Below, in pieces: positions 49,965 to 58,751 of a stretch of 64,000 nucleotides of DNA. The translations under genes were made by a program, and so were the position numbers. The DNA is taken from assembly GCA_004000035.1 (NCBI GenBank), contig RJAE01000008.1:62001-126000 (forward strand). Reading direction: 5' to 3'. Source of the DNA: Arthrobacter sulfonylureivorans (GTDB lineage Bacteria; Actinomycetota; Actinomycetes; Actinomycetales; Micrococcaceae). The notes under the pieces were generated by a model. The model searched no databases. It saw only the letters and a list, made by a program, of their open reading frames with translations, and was not told the origin of the DNA. Every line of letters begins with the position of its first letter. Positions within the stretch are counted from its first letter, which is position 1.

Positions 49965-50402
49965 CTAACGCGGCTTCGCACCGTTCTTGCGGATCTTTCG
50001 GTCCCGGTAGCGCAACTGGATGATGCGGGCGGCGCCGGCAGCGGCAACGACAATGCCGCCGGCAACCGAGGCGATGAACAGCGCGAGCCCTAGGGCGACC
50101 TGCCCCTCGAAACCGAAGTAGCGCAGCAGGACCTGATCCTGGTTCTGAGCTATGAAGATGATCAGCAGCACCAGCAGAATCAGCGCGATGACAACCGCCG
50201 TCCAGATCACCCCCAGGCGTGTGCCTATCCGCTTCGCCGGTGTGCGCTTCGGCCGGTCGCTGTCCGGCCCGCCGGACCCGGGCTCTACTGCGTCGGATGC
50301 ACCACGGCCGGATTCGCCGGGCAGTCCCGTGCCCGATCGGCCGGCGCCCCCGCCTTCAGCCTCGACGCCGTCCGGCCCCGTGCCCTGCGGATTGGAAGTC
50401 AT
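49965..50402 (-). CDS. LapA/DUF1049-type membrane protein
   Basis: A 145-residue protein. The first 55 residues are Gly/Ser/Pro rich and acidic. Two helices follow (VIWTAVVIALILLVLLIIFI and a Gly/Ala-rich one), separated by AQNQDQVLLRYFGFEGQVALG, which matches the LapA assembly domain (DUF1049). The C-terminus is basic. The ATG at 50402 is preferred because the frame upstream is antisense-like. Members assist lipid A/lipopolysaccharide-related assembly in Gram-negatives; their role here is unclear. Confidence 0.82.
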   Translation of the reverse strand: MTSNPQGTGPDGVEAEGGGAGRSGTGLPGESGRGASDAVEPGSGGPDSDRPKRTPAKRIGTRLGVIWTAVVIALILLVLLIIFIAQNQDQVLLRYFGFEGQVALGLALFIASVAGGIVVAAAGAARIIQLRYRDRKIRKNGAKPR

Positions 50403-50526
50403 TGCTGTCCCGCCTTTCGCCGCTGCCGCCGTTTCCCACAGCGTAGACGAACAGTTCATCGGACAACACCGCGCCCGGGCGGTATAACCCCAGTGTGCCG
50501 CTCCTTCACCGGCTGGTTTTCTCCAT

Positions 50527-51321
50527 TCACTCGGCGAGGTTGCTGCGCAGAAGCTTGAAAAAGCGCTTCTGGTACTCCGGCCATTCATCGCTGGCCAGCA
50601 CTCGTTCGATCCGCTGCCGAACCCATTCATCGTCCCAGTAGCCCAGCTTGACCAACTGCGGCAGCAGGACGGACAGCCTGCGGTTCTCCCAGGGGTTGGT
50701 CTCGTCGAACTGCATGGCGCTGGCGCCTGTGACCCCGGGCACGCGGAACAACTCCTTGAGCGTCACGTCGATCAGCCCGGGTCGTTCCCGCAGGAACTTC
50801 AGGTAGGCGACGCGGTCCATCTGGGTCTCTCTGAGCAGGAGCAGCATTGCCCCGCGCCGGGCCGGTGCGGGGATCAGCCCGTCACGGACCCAGTCAAACA
50901 TCGCTTCAATACCGCGGTTGCGGTCCCAGCCTTTCGGGTTCCGTTCGTACCGGGCCGACCAGGATTCAACGAACAAGTCCAGCCGGTCAGGAAACAGCGC
51001 CGGCGGCGCATCGCGGGCCACCCTGACGTCGGTGTAGGAGAGGTCGGCCGAACGTTCCGCGCCGATGCAGGCCATGTGCGCGATGTCCGCCGCGGCCCAG
51101 TGGTCTGCCGTCAACCGGCCCAGCCACCACCCGCCCGTTGAGCGTGCACTGGTCGGCTCCGCCGACACCACCAACCGGAGCTTCCGGACCAGGGACTTCT
51201 GCCGCCGTTTTTCGTCGTCGTCCATCCCTGCCGCGTAAGCGAGCGTCCCGGCCCGATCACCGGCAGCCAGCAGGTCGAACAGCGGATTGTCGACGGCAGA
51301 CCTCGGCAAGGAATCACTCAT
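50527..51321 (-). CDS. Hypothetical protein, possibly DUF6493-related
   Basis: A 264-residue soluble, helical protein. Segments such as FDLLAAGDRAGTLAYAAGMD, VARDAPPALFPDRLDLFVES and MLLLLRETQMDRVAYLKFL recall the N-terminal part of actinobacterial DUF6493 proteins, which are usually several times longer. If so, this is a short or truncated member. The assignment is tentative. No ribosome site is obvious at the ATG. Confidence 0.55.
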   Translation of the reverse strand: MSDSLPRSAVDNPLFDLLAAGDRAGTLAYAAGMDDDEKRRQKSLVRKLRLVVSAEPTSARSTGGWWLGRLTADHWAAADIAHMACIGAERSADLSYTDVRVARDAPPALFPDRLDLFVESWSARYERNPKGWDRNRGIEAMFDWVRDGLIPAPARRGAMLLLLRETQMDRVAYLKFLRERPGLIDVTLKELFRVPGVTGASAMQFDETNPWENRRLSVLLPQLVKLGYWDDEWVRQRIERVLASDEWPEYQKRFFKLLRSNLAE

Positions 51322-51438
51322 GCAGCTAATTTAGCGGCCCGCATACCCCAGCCAGGTGAGCGTGCGTTCCGTTTCAAGGGCAGGCTCCGCGGGCAACGGG
51401 ATCCGGTTCCGACCCCCGAACCCCATAGGCTGGCAAGC

Positions 51439-53253
51439 ATGGACTCCCCTATCCAGAGCTACCTGCGCACCTTGCACACCGAGCTCGCCGGACTCAAGGA
51501 CGGCAAGCCCTACGGCGGCATTCCCGCGATGGCGGGGGTGGACCCTGACAGGTTCGCCATCTGCCTGGCCACGGTGGACGGCTATGTGTATGAGGTCGGC
51601 GACTCGGGCGAAGAGTTCACCATCCAGTCCATTTCCAAGCCCTTCACCTACGGGCTCGCGCTGTCCGATCTGGGCCTGGAGGCCGTGGACCGGAAGGTGG
51701 ACGTGGAGCCGTCGGGCAACGCGTTCAACGAGATCTCGCTGGCTCCCGGCACCGGGCGCCCGGCCAACGCCATGATCAACGCCGGTGCGCTGACCGCCAC
51801 CTCGCTGATCAAGGGCAGCGGCGGCAAGACCGGCTTCCGCCGCATCCTGGAGCACTATTCGGCCTTCGCCGGCCGGGACCTGTCGGTCAGCGAGCGCATC
51901 TACCAGTCGGAGGCGCGGCACGGCTACCGCAACCGGGCGCTGGCCCACCTGCTGCGCTCCTTCGAGATCATCGAGCAGGAGCCGGACCCGGTGGCGGAGG
52001 ACTACTTCCGGCAGTGTTCGGTGCTGGTCACCTGCCGCGATCTGTCCGTCATGGCCGCCACGCTGGCCAACGGCGGTACCAATCCGCTGACCGGGAAACA
52101 GGTGCTGGACCTGGAGGTGGAGGAACGGGTCCTCTCCGTCATGGCCACCTGCGGCATGTATGACGACGCCGGGGCGTGGCTCTCGGACGTGGGGATGCCG
52201 GCCAAGTCAGGGGTCGGCGGCGGGCTGCTCGCGGTGCTCCCGGGCCAGCTGGGCCTGGCCGTCTACTCACCGCCGCTGAACGATCACGGGAGCAGCGTCC
52301 GCGGTGTGGAGGCCAGCCGGCGGATCTCGCACGACATGGGGCTGCACTTCGTCCGGGCGGCCCGCACCGGCCGCAATGCCATCCGTGCCAGCTACGACAT
52401 CGCCGACGCCCCGTCCGGCATCCGCCGCACCGACGAGGCCGCAGACGTGCTGCGGGACAACGCGCACCGCGCCCGGGTGATCGAACTGAACGGGGACCTG
52501 CTCTTCGCGGGCACGGAATCCATGGTGCGCGAGGTCAGCGACCTGGACGAGTCGGTGGAACTGATCATCCTGGATATGCGCCGGGTGGATGAAACCGCCC
52601 CGGTCGCCCTGGACATGCTGGAGCAGCTCCGGACGTCGCTGGCGAAGGCAGGACGGGGCTTGGTGCTCATCGACGGCGAGGGCGCCCTGGCGCAGCGGTT
52701 CGAAGAGGACGGGCGGGCGCTGCCGTCGTTCGCCACCCGCACCTCCGCCGTCGAATTCGCGGAGAACCAGTTGATTGCCAGTTACGGGGACGAACTCTGC
52801 CAGCCGGCCACCGTGGACGTGGCCGACTCGCCCGCGCTCAGCCCGCTCGCCGCCGAGGACGCCGCTGCGCTCGCCGCACTGATGGAAGAGCACAGCTATG
52901 ACGACGGCGACGTGATCCGCCGCATCCGCCAGCGCTTCGGCGGTGTCTATTTCATCCTGTCCGGCAGCGTCGTCACCACGTCGCCCGGTCCGGAGAACAG
53001 CCGGGTCAAGCTCTCCACCCTCAGCGCCGGCATGACGTTCGGCGAAATGGCGCTGGGCAGCGCCGACCGGCAGGAAACCACCGTGCGCGCCCACGGAACG
53101 GTACGGGTCAAACTCCTCCCGGCCGAAACGATCAGCCGGCTGGAGAGCGAAAACCCGCGCCTCGCCGTCGAACTGTGGAAAGCACTGACCCGCGACGCGT
53201 ACGCACATGTAGACCGCTACATGCGCGAGACCGCCGTGCGCATCCGCGACTGA
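51439..53253 (+). CDS. glsA: Glutaminase A with C-terminal STAS and cyclic-nucleotide-binding domains
   Basis: A 604-residue three-domain protein. Residues 1-310 form a serine-dependent beta-lactamase-fold glutaminase with the SxxK site QSISKPFTYG (Ser64, Lys67) and NAMINAGALTATSLI. Residues about 345-420 resemble a STAS domain (ARVIELNGDLLFAGTESMV; LILDMRRVDETAPVALD). Residues about 460-590 resemble a cNMP-binding domain (IRQRFGGVYFILSGSVVTT, GMTFGEMALG). The fusion suggests glutamine hydrolysis is controlled by a nucleotide signal. Plain glutaminases are about 310 aa. The stop lies 2 nt from that of the convergent aldehyde dehydrogenase gene. Confidence 0.9.
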   Translation: MDSPIQSYLRTLHTELAGLKDGKPYGGIPAMAGVDPDRFAICLATVDGYVYEVGDSGEEFTIQSISKPFTYGLALSDLGLEAVDRKVDVEPSGNAFNEISLAPGTGRPANAMINAGALTATSLIKGSGGKTGFRRILEHYSAFAGRDLSVSERIYQSEARHGYRNRALAHLLRSFEIIEQEPDPVAEDYFRQCSVLVTCRDLSVMAATLANGGTNPLTGKQVLDLEVEERVLSVMATCGMYDDAGAWLSDVGMPAKSGVGGGLLAVLPGQLGLAVYSPPLNDHGSSVRGVEASRRISHDMGLHFVRAARTGRNAIRASYDIADAPSGIRRTDEAADVLRDNAHRARVIELNGDLLFAGTESMVREVSDLDESVELIILDMRRVDETAPVALDMLEQLRTSLAKAGRGLVLIDGEGALAQRFEEDGRALPSFATRTSAVEFAENQLIASYGDELCQPATVDVADSPALSPLAAEDAAALAALMEEHSYDDGDVIRRIRQRFGGVYFILSGSVVTTSPGPENSRVKLSTLSAGMTFGEMALGSADRQETTVRAHGTVRVKLLPAETISRLESENPRLAVELWKALTRDAYAHVDRYMRETAVRIRD

Positions 53254-53255
53254 AA

Positions 53256-54719
53256 CTAGAACGGGTACTGCGCGTGCCCGCGTTGTTGGATGGTGATCCA
53301 GCGCTCCTCGGTAAACGAATTGATGCCGGCCTGGCCGCCGAACTTGCCGTAGCCCGACTCGTGGATGCCGCCGAACGGGGCCATCGGTTCGTCCTGCACC
53401 GGCTGGTCATTGACGTGGCTGATTCCGGTCTTTAGCCGCTGCGCCACCTCAAAGCCTTCGGCCAGGTTCTCGGTGATCACGCCGGACGTGAGTCCGTAAT
53501 TCGTATCGTTAGCCAGCTTCACCGCCTCTTCCGGCCCGTCCACCTCCATCACCGTGGTGGCTGAACCGAAGATCTCCTCATCGTAGATCCGCATCTCTTC
53601 CGTGATGCCGGACAGTACCGTCGCCGGCACCACGGCTTGGCCCGCTTTCTCTCCGCCGGCCAGGACCTGCGCGCCCTTGGAGACGGCGTCGTCGATCAGT
53701 GCGTACTGCCGGTCCGCCGAGCCCTGGTTGACCTGCGGTCCAATAACCGTCGCCTGGTTCATCGGGTCGCCGGTGGGCAGCTTGGCGACCTTCTCCGCAA
53801 AACGGCTGGAGAATTCCTCGGAGATGCTACGGTCAACGATCACCCGGTCGACGGACATGCAGATCTGCCCGGCGTTCATGAACGAGCCGAAAGCCGCCGC
53901 TTGGACGGCGTAGTCGATGTCTGCGTCTTTCAGCACCACCAGCGAGTTCTTGCCGCCGAGCTCGAGCACCGCCGGCTTCAGGTTCTGCGCCGCCAGCGTG
54001 CCGATGATCCGTCCGACTTTGGTGGAACCGGTGAAGTTCACGTTCCGCACGCGCGGGTCGGAGATCAGGGTGCTGACCACGTCGTTCGCGTCCGCGCGGT
54101 CGTTCGTGATCACGTTAAGCACTCCCGCCGGCAGTCCGGCGTCCAACATGGCGTCCGCGAGGAACAGGCCGCAGGCCAGCGGTGCGTCCTCGCTGGGCTT
54201 GAGCACCACCGTATTGCCCACGGCCAGCGGGATGGCGATGGCGCGGATGCCCAGGATGAATGGCGCGTTCCAGGGCGAGAGCGCCGCCACCACACCGTAG
54301 GGCTGGCGGACCGAGAGCGAGAACTTGCCCGGCAGGTCGGTGGCGAGCACATCACCTCGCGGCGCGGTAGTAGCCGCCGCGGCAGAGCGCAGGATGTTGG
54401 CGGCCAACTGGACGTTGAAGCCGGCCCAGACCGCTACTCCCCCGACCTCGCCGGCCATCAGCTCGATGCCCTGCTGCATCCGCTCCTCCAGCAGGTCGGC
54501 AGCTTTCAGGAAGATCTTCGCCCGCTGGGTCGGAGGCGTGGCTGCCCAGGAGTCAAAGGCCGAGGACGCCGCGTTGACGGCGCGCGTGACATCCTCCGGA
54601 CCGGCGGCGGCGACGGTGGCGTACGTGTCACCCGTATAAGGGCTGATGTCCTCGGTGGTCTTGCCGGAAACCGCCGGGACGTGCTCGCCGTTGATGATGA
54701 GATCGCGGGTGATGGGCAT
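53256..54719 (-). CDS. NAD(P)-dependent aldehyde dehydrogenase (benzaldehyde/vanillin-type)
   Basis: A 487-residue aldehyde dehydrogenase with the catalytic Cys287 in NAGQICMS, the general base Glu253 in LELGGKNSL, Asn151 in SPWNAPF and Lys174 in LKPSEDAP. PFGGIHESGYGKFGG at the C-terminus is usual for the family. The sequence style (GGVAVWAGFNVQLAANILR) resembles benzaldehyde and vanillin dehydrogenases. It is divergent from the MBL hydrolase/MHS transporter pair, with an inverted repeat between them, so it may belong to the same pathway. Confidence 0.87.
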   Translation of the reverse strand: MPITRDLIINGEHVPAVSGKTTEDISPYTGDTYATVAAAGPEDVTRAVNAASSAFDSWAATPPTQRAKIFLKAADLLEERMQQGIELMAGEVGGVAVWAGFNVQLAANILRSAAAATTAPRGDVLATDLPGKFSLSVRQPYGVVAALSPWNAPFILGIRAIAIPLAVGNTVVLKPSEDAPLACGLFLADAMLDAGLPAGVLNVITNDRADANDVVSTLISDPRVRNVNFTGSTKVGRIIGTLAAQNLKPAVLELGGKNSLVVLKDADIDYAVQAAAFGSFMNAGQICMSVDRVIVDRSISEEFSSRFAEKVAKLPTGDPMNQATVIGPQVNQGSADRQYALIDDAVSKGAQVLAGGEKAGQAVVPATVLSGITEEMRIYDEEIFGSATTVMEVDGPEEAVKLANDTNYGLTSGVITENLAEGFEVAQRLKTGISHVNDQPVQDEPMAPFGGIHESGYGKFGGQAGINSFTEERWITIQQRGHAQYPF

Positions 54720-54883
54720 GGCGCTACATTCCTCTCCGAAGTGGCTGGGCCACGCCGCCGGCCGCGAGCCGAAGCGCCGGCCGTTCTCGCGGCCCGGTTA
54801 AGCCGGAGCCTACTCCCGCCGCCGGGCTCGGACAATGGGGGTTGGCCAGACGATCGTGCTTGCCGGATTTGCCCAGTTCTCAG

Positions 54884-54921
54884 GTAAAACCGGTTAAGTA
54901 AGCCGGTTATTACCGTTTTAC
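54884..54921. promoter_or_regulatory. Inverted repeat between divergent aldehyde dehydrogenase and MBL genes
   Basis: GTAAAAC (54884-54890) and GTTTTAC (54915-54921) form outer inverted arms around two direct copies of CCGGTTA. The AT-rich island stands out against high-GC surroundings. It is a candidate binding site for the LysR-type regulator encoded at 57557-58498. Confidence 0.5.
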
Positions 54922-55000
54922 GAAAGTCTTTGTGAGCCGCATCATGGAGTTCAGGTTCCGCCGGCACCACGGGCGGACAGATTCTTAGGAGCTCGACCCG

Positions 55001-56077
55001 ATGACCCTTTCCCTCAAACCGCACGTCGTCACGCTGGGCACGGCTGGCGGCCCTCGCTGGTGGACTGGCGAGAATGCAGGCCGCCGCACCGGCATCTCCA
55101 CCGCCGTCGTCGTGGGCGATGCCGTCTATCTGGTGGATGCCGGCAACGGAGTGGGACGCCAACTGATGAAAGCCGGCCTGCAGGTTTCGTCGCTGCGCGG
55201 GATTTTCCTGACCCACCTGCACTCCGACCACACGATCGATCTGGCCGGGCTCGCGATCTTCGGACTATTCACCCTCACGCCGGGACAGCGAAGCATTCGC
55301 ATTCTAGGCCCGGGCGACCGGGGCGAACTGCCGCCTCCCTCCCCCCGCGCGGCGGTGACGCCGTCGCCGGTCTTCCCGGGACTGCCTACACCGGGTACCC
55401 GGGACATGTTCCACCACTTAATGCAGGCCTACGCCACCGACCTCAATGACCGCGTGATCGACGCCCTGCGCCCCTCGCCGCTGGACTATTTCGTGGCCGA
55501 GGACATTGCTGTCCCCGAGTCCAGCGGCTACCACCCGAACCAGAATCCGACGCCGGACAACATGGAGCCGTTCGAAATCTACCGCGATGAACTGGTGACC
55601 GTGACGGCCACTTTGGTGGAGCATCCGCCGGTCGCGCCCGCCTTCGCCTTCCGCTTCGACACGGCCGAAGGGTCGGTCACCATCTCCGGCGACACTGCCC
55701 CCTGCCAGAATATGGTGCGGCTCGCCCGCGACACCGATCTGCTGCTGCACGAAGCCATCGACTTCGATTGGGTCCAGCGGGCGTATGGCAGCATCGACAC
55801 CGAGGAAGCCCGGGCTTCGATCGACCACCACCGCAGGTCCCACACCTCGCCTCAGGACGCGATCGGGATCGCACACCAGGCCGGGGCACGAACCTTGGCG
55901 TTGCACCACCTCGTCCCGGGAACCACGCCGGACGAGGTATGGCAGGCGCACGGCAAGGACTTCAACGGCACGTTCCTGATCCCCGATGATCTGGACGTGA
56001 TCTCTTTCTCTTCCACCGATCCGGGGCCGACTGGAGTCGGCGGAACCGATGACCATGAAATGGCGGCTGCACGATGA
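55001..56077 (+). CDS. MBL-fold metallo-hydrolase (RNase Z-like group)
   Basis: A 358-residue metallo-beta-lactamase-fold protein. The zinc motif is THLHSDH (His72, His74, Asp76, His77), with further ligands expected in TISGDTAP and LALHHLVPG. A long insert of about 90 residues lies mid-protein. The ATG follows AGGAG. Its stop overlaps the MHS transporter start by 4 nt (ATGA), so the hydrolase probably acts on the compound imported by that transporter, for example a lactone or ester. Confidence 0.85.
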   Translation: MTLSLKPHVVTLGTAGGPRWWTGENAGRRTGISTAVVVGDAVYLVDAGNGVGRQLMKAGLQVSSLRGIFLTHLHSDHTIDLAGLAIFGLFTLTPGQRSIRILGPGDRGELPPPSPRAAVTPSPVFPGLPTPGTRDMFHHLMQAYATDLNDRVIDALRPSPLDYFVAEDIAVPESSGYHPNQNPTPDNMEPFEIYRDELVTVTATLVEHPPVAPAFAFRFDTAEGSVTISGDTAPCQNMVRLARDTDLLLHEAIDFDWVQRAYGSIDTEEARASIDHHRRSHTSPQDAIGIAHQAGARTLALHHLVPGTTPDEVWQAHGKDFNGTFLIPDDLDVISFSSTDPGPTGVGGTDDHEMAAAR

Positions 56078-57435
56078 GCAATGACACGACGACGGCGTCG
56101 ACACCTGCCAAGCACGGCAGATCTTCGGACGACCTGAAGGTCCCCAGCCTCAACACACCGGAAATGCGGCGTATTCTCGCGTCCAGCTTCTTGGGCAGCG
56201 CCATCGAGTTCTACGACTTCATCCTCTACGCCACCGCGGCGGCGCTGGTTTTCAACACGGTTTTCTTCGTGAACTTGGACCCCGCCGTGGGTATATTCGC
56301 CTCCTTCGCCACGCTGGCGGTCGGCTACCTTGCCCGTCCGCTCGGCGGAATCATCTTCGGCCACTTTGGTGACCGGCTCGGCCGCAAGGGCGTGCTGATC
56401 ACCTCCATGATGCTGATGGGCGTGGCCACCACGCTGATCGGGCTGCTACCCACCACGGCCCAGATCGGCATGGCCGCTCCGCTGGCGCTAATCGTCCTGC
56501 GCATCATCCAGGGCTTGGCCGTGGGCGGCGAATGGGGCGGTGCCATGCTGATGGCCTTGGAACACGCGCCGAAGGAACGCCGCGGCTTCGCGGCCAGTTT
56601 CGCCAACATGGGCGGCCCCGCCGGCGCGGTGCTGGCCACACTCGCGGTTTCGGCCGTGTCCGTGCTTCCGGACGAGCAGTTCCTGGCCTGGGGCTGGCGG
56701 CTGCCGTTCGTGATCAGCATCGTCTTGGTGGGCATCGGCCTGATCGTTCGCCTCAAAGTGGCCGAGTCTCCGCTGTTCCTTGCCCTGGAGAATAAGGCCG
56801 ACGAGAAGAAGATCCCGATTCTTGAGGTACTGACGAAGTACCCAAAAAATGTCGTCATGGGCACGCTCGTTGGGATGAGTTCCTACACCGTGCAGGGCCT
56901 GATGACCGTGTGGGCCATCTCCTATGTGGTGGACGAAGTCGGTCTGGACCGCACCGCCGTCCTCAACGTCAAAGCGATCGGCGCGGCATTAACCGTCGTG
57001 GCCATTTGGTTCGCCGCCCGGCATAGCGACAAGCTCGGCCGCCGTCCGGTGATGCTCATCGGCATCGCCGCCGGCGCGCTACTGGCCTTCCCCATCATGT
57101 GGATGCTGGAGCTCGGGACGCTGTGGCTCTTTGCCATCGGCCTGTTCCTGGCCAACGGCGTCATCCAGGGCACCATCTTCGGCCCGTTCGGTGCGTTCAC
57201 CGCAGAACTCTTCCCGACCCGGGTGCGCTACACCGGCGCTTCACTGGTGTACCAGCTCTCCTCCACGCTGGGCGCAGGATTCACCCCTATGATCGCAAGC
57301 GGCCTAGTGCTGGCGGCCGGCGGGGAACTGTGGATGGTCGCTGCAGTCTGGGCCGGCGCGTTCGTGCTGGCCGGGCTTTGCATCCTGCGAATCAAGGAAG
57401 GCAAGAACCAGGACCTCACTGCGGAAAACATGTAG
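56074..57435 (+). CDS. MFS transporter, metabolite:H+ symporter (MHS) family
   Basis: A 453-residue transporter with 12 helices. The first helix region LGSAIEFYDFILYATAAALV, the loop FGHFGDRLGRKG and IIQGLAVGGEWGGAMLMALE are hallmarks of the MHS group (shikimate, citrate, proline/betaine, dicarboxylate importers). It is co-translated with the MBL hydrolase gene. The gene ends at a strong hairpin terminator. A LysR regulator gene lies convergent to it. Confidence 0.9.
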   Translation: MSNDTTTASTPAKHGRSSDDLKVPSLNTPEMRRILASSFLGSAIEFYDFILYATAAALVFNTVFFVNLDPAVGIFASFATLAVGYLARPLGGIIFGHFGDRLGRKGVLITSMMLMGVATTLIGLLPTTAQIGMAAPLALIVLRIIQGLAVGGEWGGAMLMALEHAPKERRGFAASFANMGGPAGAVLATLAVSAVSVLPDEQFLAWGWRLPFVISIVLVGIGLIVRLKVAESPLFLALENKADEKKIPILEVLTKYPKNVVMGTLVGMSSYTVQGLMTVWAISYVVDEVGLDRTAVLNVKAIGAALTVVAIWFAARHSDKLGRRPVMLIGIAAGALLAFPIMWMLELGTLWLFAIGLFLANGVIQGTIFGPFGAFTAELFPTRVRYTGASLVYQLSSTLGAGFTPMIASGLVLAAGGELWMVAAVWAGAFVLAGLCILRIKEGKNQDLTAENM

Positions 57436-57454
57436 TCTCTGCCGGCCATGCTTG

Positions 57455-57499
57455 AACGTGAGGGCGGCCGTTGCCCAAGGCAGCGGCCGCCCTCACGTT
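57455..57499. terminator. Strong hairpin terminator between convergent genes
   Basis: AACGTGAGGGCGGCCG pairs perfectly with its complement (16 bp) and the stem continues with a T-G wobble and TGCC/GGCA to a CAA triloop. It lies 19 nt past the MHS transporter stop; the right arm ends in GTTT. It can stop both the transporter and the convergent LysR transcript. Confidence 0.85.
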
Positions 57500-57589
57500 T
57501 AAGCCGTGTCACGCCGTGTCATGCCGTCTGCGCTCGCCGGGCTAGCGGCCGGCTTGTTAAGCCGTGTCACGCCGTCCGCGCTCGCCGGG
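57499..57589. repeat. Direct repeat (43 and 33 bp) reaching into the lysR 3' end
   Basis: Copies start with TTAAGCCGTGTCACGCCGT at 57499 and 57557 and end in GCGCTCGCCGGG (57541 and 57589). The first copy has an internal 10-bp duplication (GCCGTGTCA[CT]). The second copy contains the stop codon and last codons of the LysR gene, so the protein ends PGERGRRDTA. Confidence 0.8.
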
Positions 57590-58498
57590 TCCACTCGCAG
57601 CCGCACCGCCAACCTCCGCACAGAAGTCGAGAAATGCCCTCAGCCTGAGGCTTGGCTTGGTGACGCTGGCGTAGGCCACGCAGACGTCGCTGTGCCCGAC
57701 AGGCCCGTCGATCTCCACAGTGGCCAGCGGAAGACCGTCGTAGCTGTGGTTATCCGGCGGCCGCTGCACCAGTACGGTGTAGCCGAGGCCGCGGGCCACC
57801 ATGCCCCGCACAGCTTCAAAACTCGAAGAACGCCAAGCGATTTTCGGGTCCAGTCCGGACAACCGCAGGTTGACCAATTGGTTATCCCGCACGGTCGGGA
57901 TGTCCAACGAGACGAAGTCCTCTTCGGCCAGCTCAGCAAGCCTGACGCTTTTTCGGGACGCCAGCGGGTGGTCGGCCGCCAACAGAACATAGGGCCGGCC
58001 TTCCTTGACCGTTCGCGCCTGCACGCCGGGCAACAAGTGCCGCGTATGGGTAATCACCGCATCCAAGTAGCCCTCCTGCATCCGGTGCTGCAGCTCGGCC
58101 GCTTCCCCTTCCTCCATGGTCACAGTTAGCCGTTGATGGGGCTTGATGAACCGTTCGCTGATCACCGGGACCCAGAAGGCGGAGAGGGTGCTGTAGCAGC
58201 CGATGGCCAGCGGACCGACCAGTCCCTGCTGGCGCTCGATGATGCTGTTATGCACGTCATCGGCGTGCCGGACCAAGCTCCGGACGTCTCGCAGGAACTG
58301 TTGGCCGACACCTGTCAGAGCCACTCCGCGGGAACGGTGCCGCACCATCAGCTGCGCGCCGACGATCCGTTCCAGATCCGTCAGCGATTGAGACATTGCC
58401 GCTTGGGAGATGTGGGTGGCGGCTGCGGCTGCGGAGATCGAGCCGTGATCGGCGACTGCCACAAAGTACTGCAGCTGTTTGAGAGTGAAGTTGACCAC
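57557..58498 (-). CDS. LysR family transcriptional regulator
   Basis: A roughly 313-residue LysR regulator. The N-terminal winged helix-turn-helix is in LKQLQYFVAVADHGSISAAA and AAMSQSLTDLERIVGAQLMV. The effector domain follows from about residue 95 (VGPLAIGCYSTLSAFWVPVI). The GTG at 58498 is preferred; a TTG 15 nt upstream is in frame. It is convergent to the MHS transporter gene and likely controls the transporter/hydrolase/aldehyde dehydrogenase set. The last ten residues are encoded by a copy of the intergenic repeat. Confidence 0.88.
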   Translation of the reverse strand: MVNFTLKQLQYFVAVADHGSISAAAAATHISQAAMSQSLTDLERIVGAQLMVRHRSRGVALTGVGQQFLRDVRSLVRHADDVHNSIIERQQGLVGPLAIGCYSTLSAFWVPVISERFIKPHQRLTVTMEEGEAAELQHRMQEGYLDAVITHTRHLLPGVQARTVKEGRPYVLLAADHPLASRKSVRLAELAEEDFVSLDIPTVRDNQLVNLRLSGLDPKIAWRSSSFEAVRGMVARGLGYTVLVQRPPDNHSYDGLPLATVEIDGPVGHSDVCVAYASVTKPSLRLRAFLDFCAEVGGAAASGPGERGRRDTA

Positions 58499-58659
58499 CC
58501 GGCCAGCGTACAAGTAACGCGATGAGGATGACTTGCTGGGCAGATTGTGCCGATGGATGTATCGTCCAAACCGCCTGTCGCCGCCCCAGTCGTATGCCTG
58601 GCCTTCCTAACAAGGACCCATTCTCAGGTTATCCACAGGTAAATTTCAGGACTTGGACA

Positions 58660-58680
58660 GTTATCGGACCGTTATGTAAC
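58660..58680 (+). promoter_or_regulatory. GTTAT direct repeats upstream of the NlpC/P60 gene
   Basis: GTTAT (58660-58664) is repeated after 6 bp at 58671-58675 and followed immediately by GTAAC, also giving CGTTA-TG-TAACG. Such spaced GTTAC-like half-sites resemble binding sites of the actinobacterial response regulator MtrA, which controls NlpC/P60 and Rpf genes in related bacteria. The similarity is loose. The site lies about 70-90 bp before the riboswitch. Confidence 0.35.
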
Positions 58681-58751
58681 GTAATCATCACGTCGGCGAT
58701 CATGCGCCGCCGTCCTCGGAAGGTATTGCTGAGCTCTGCCAACCTTCTCGA

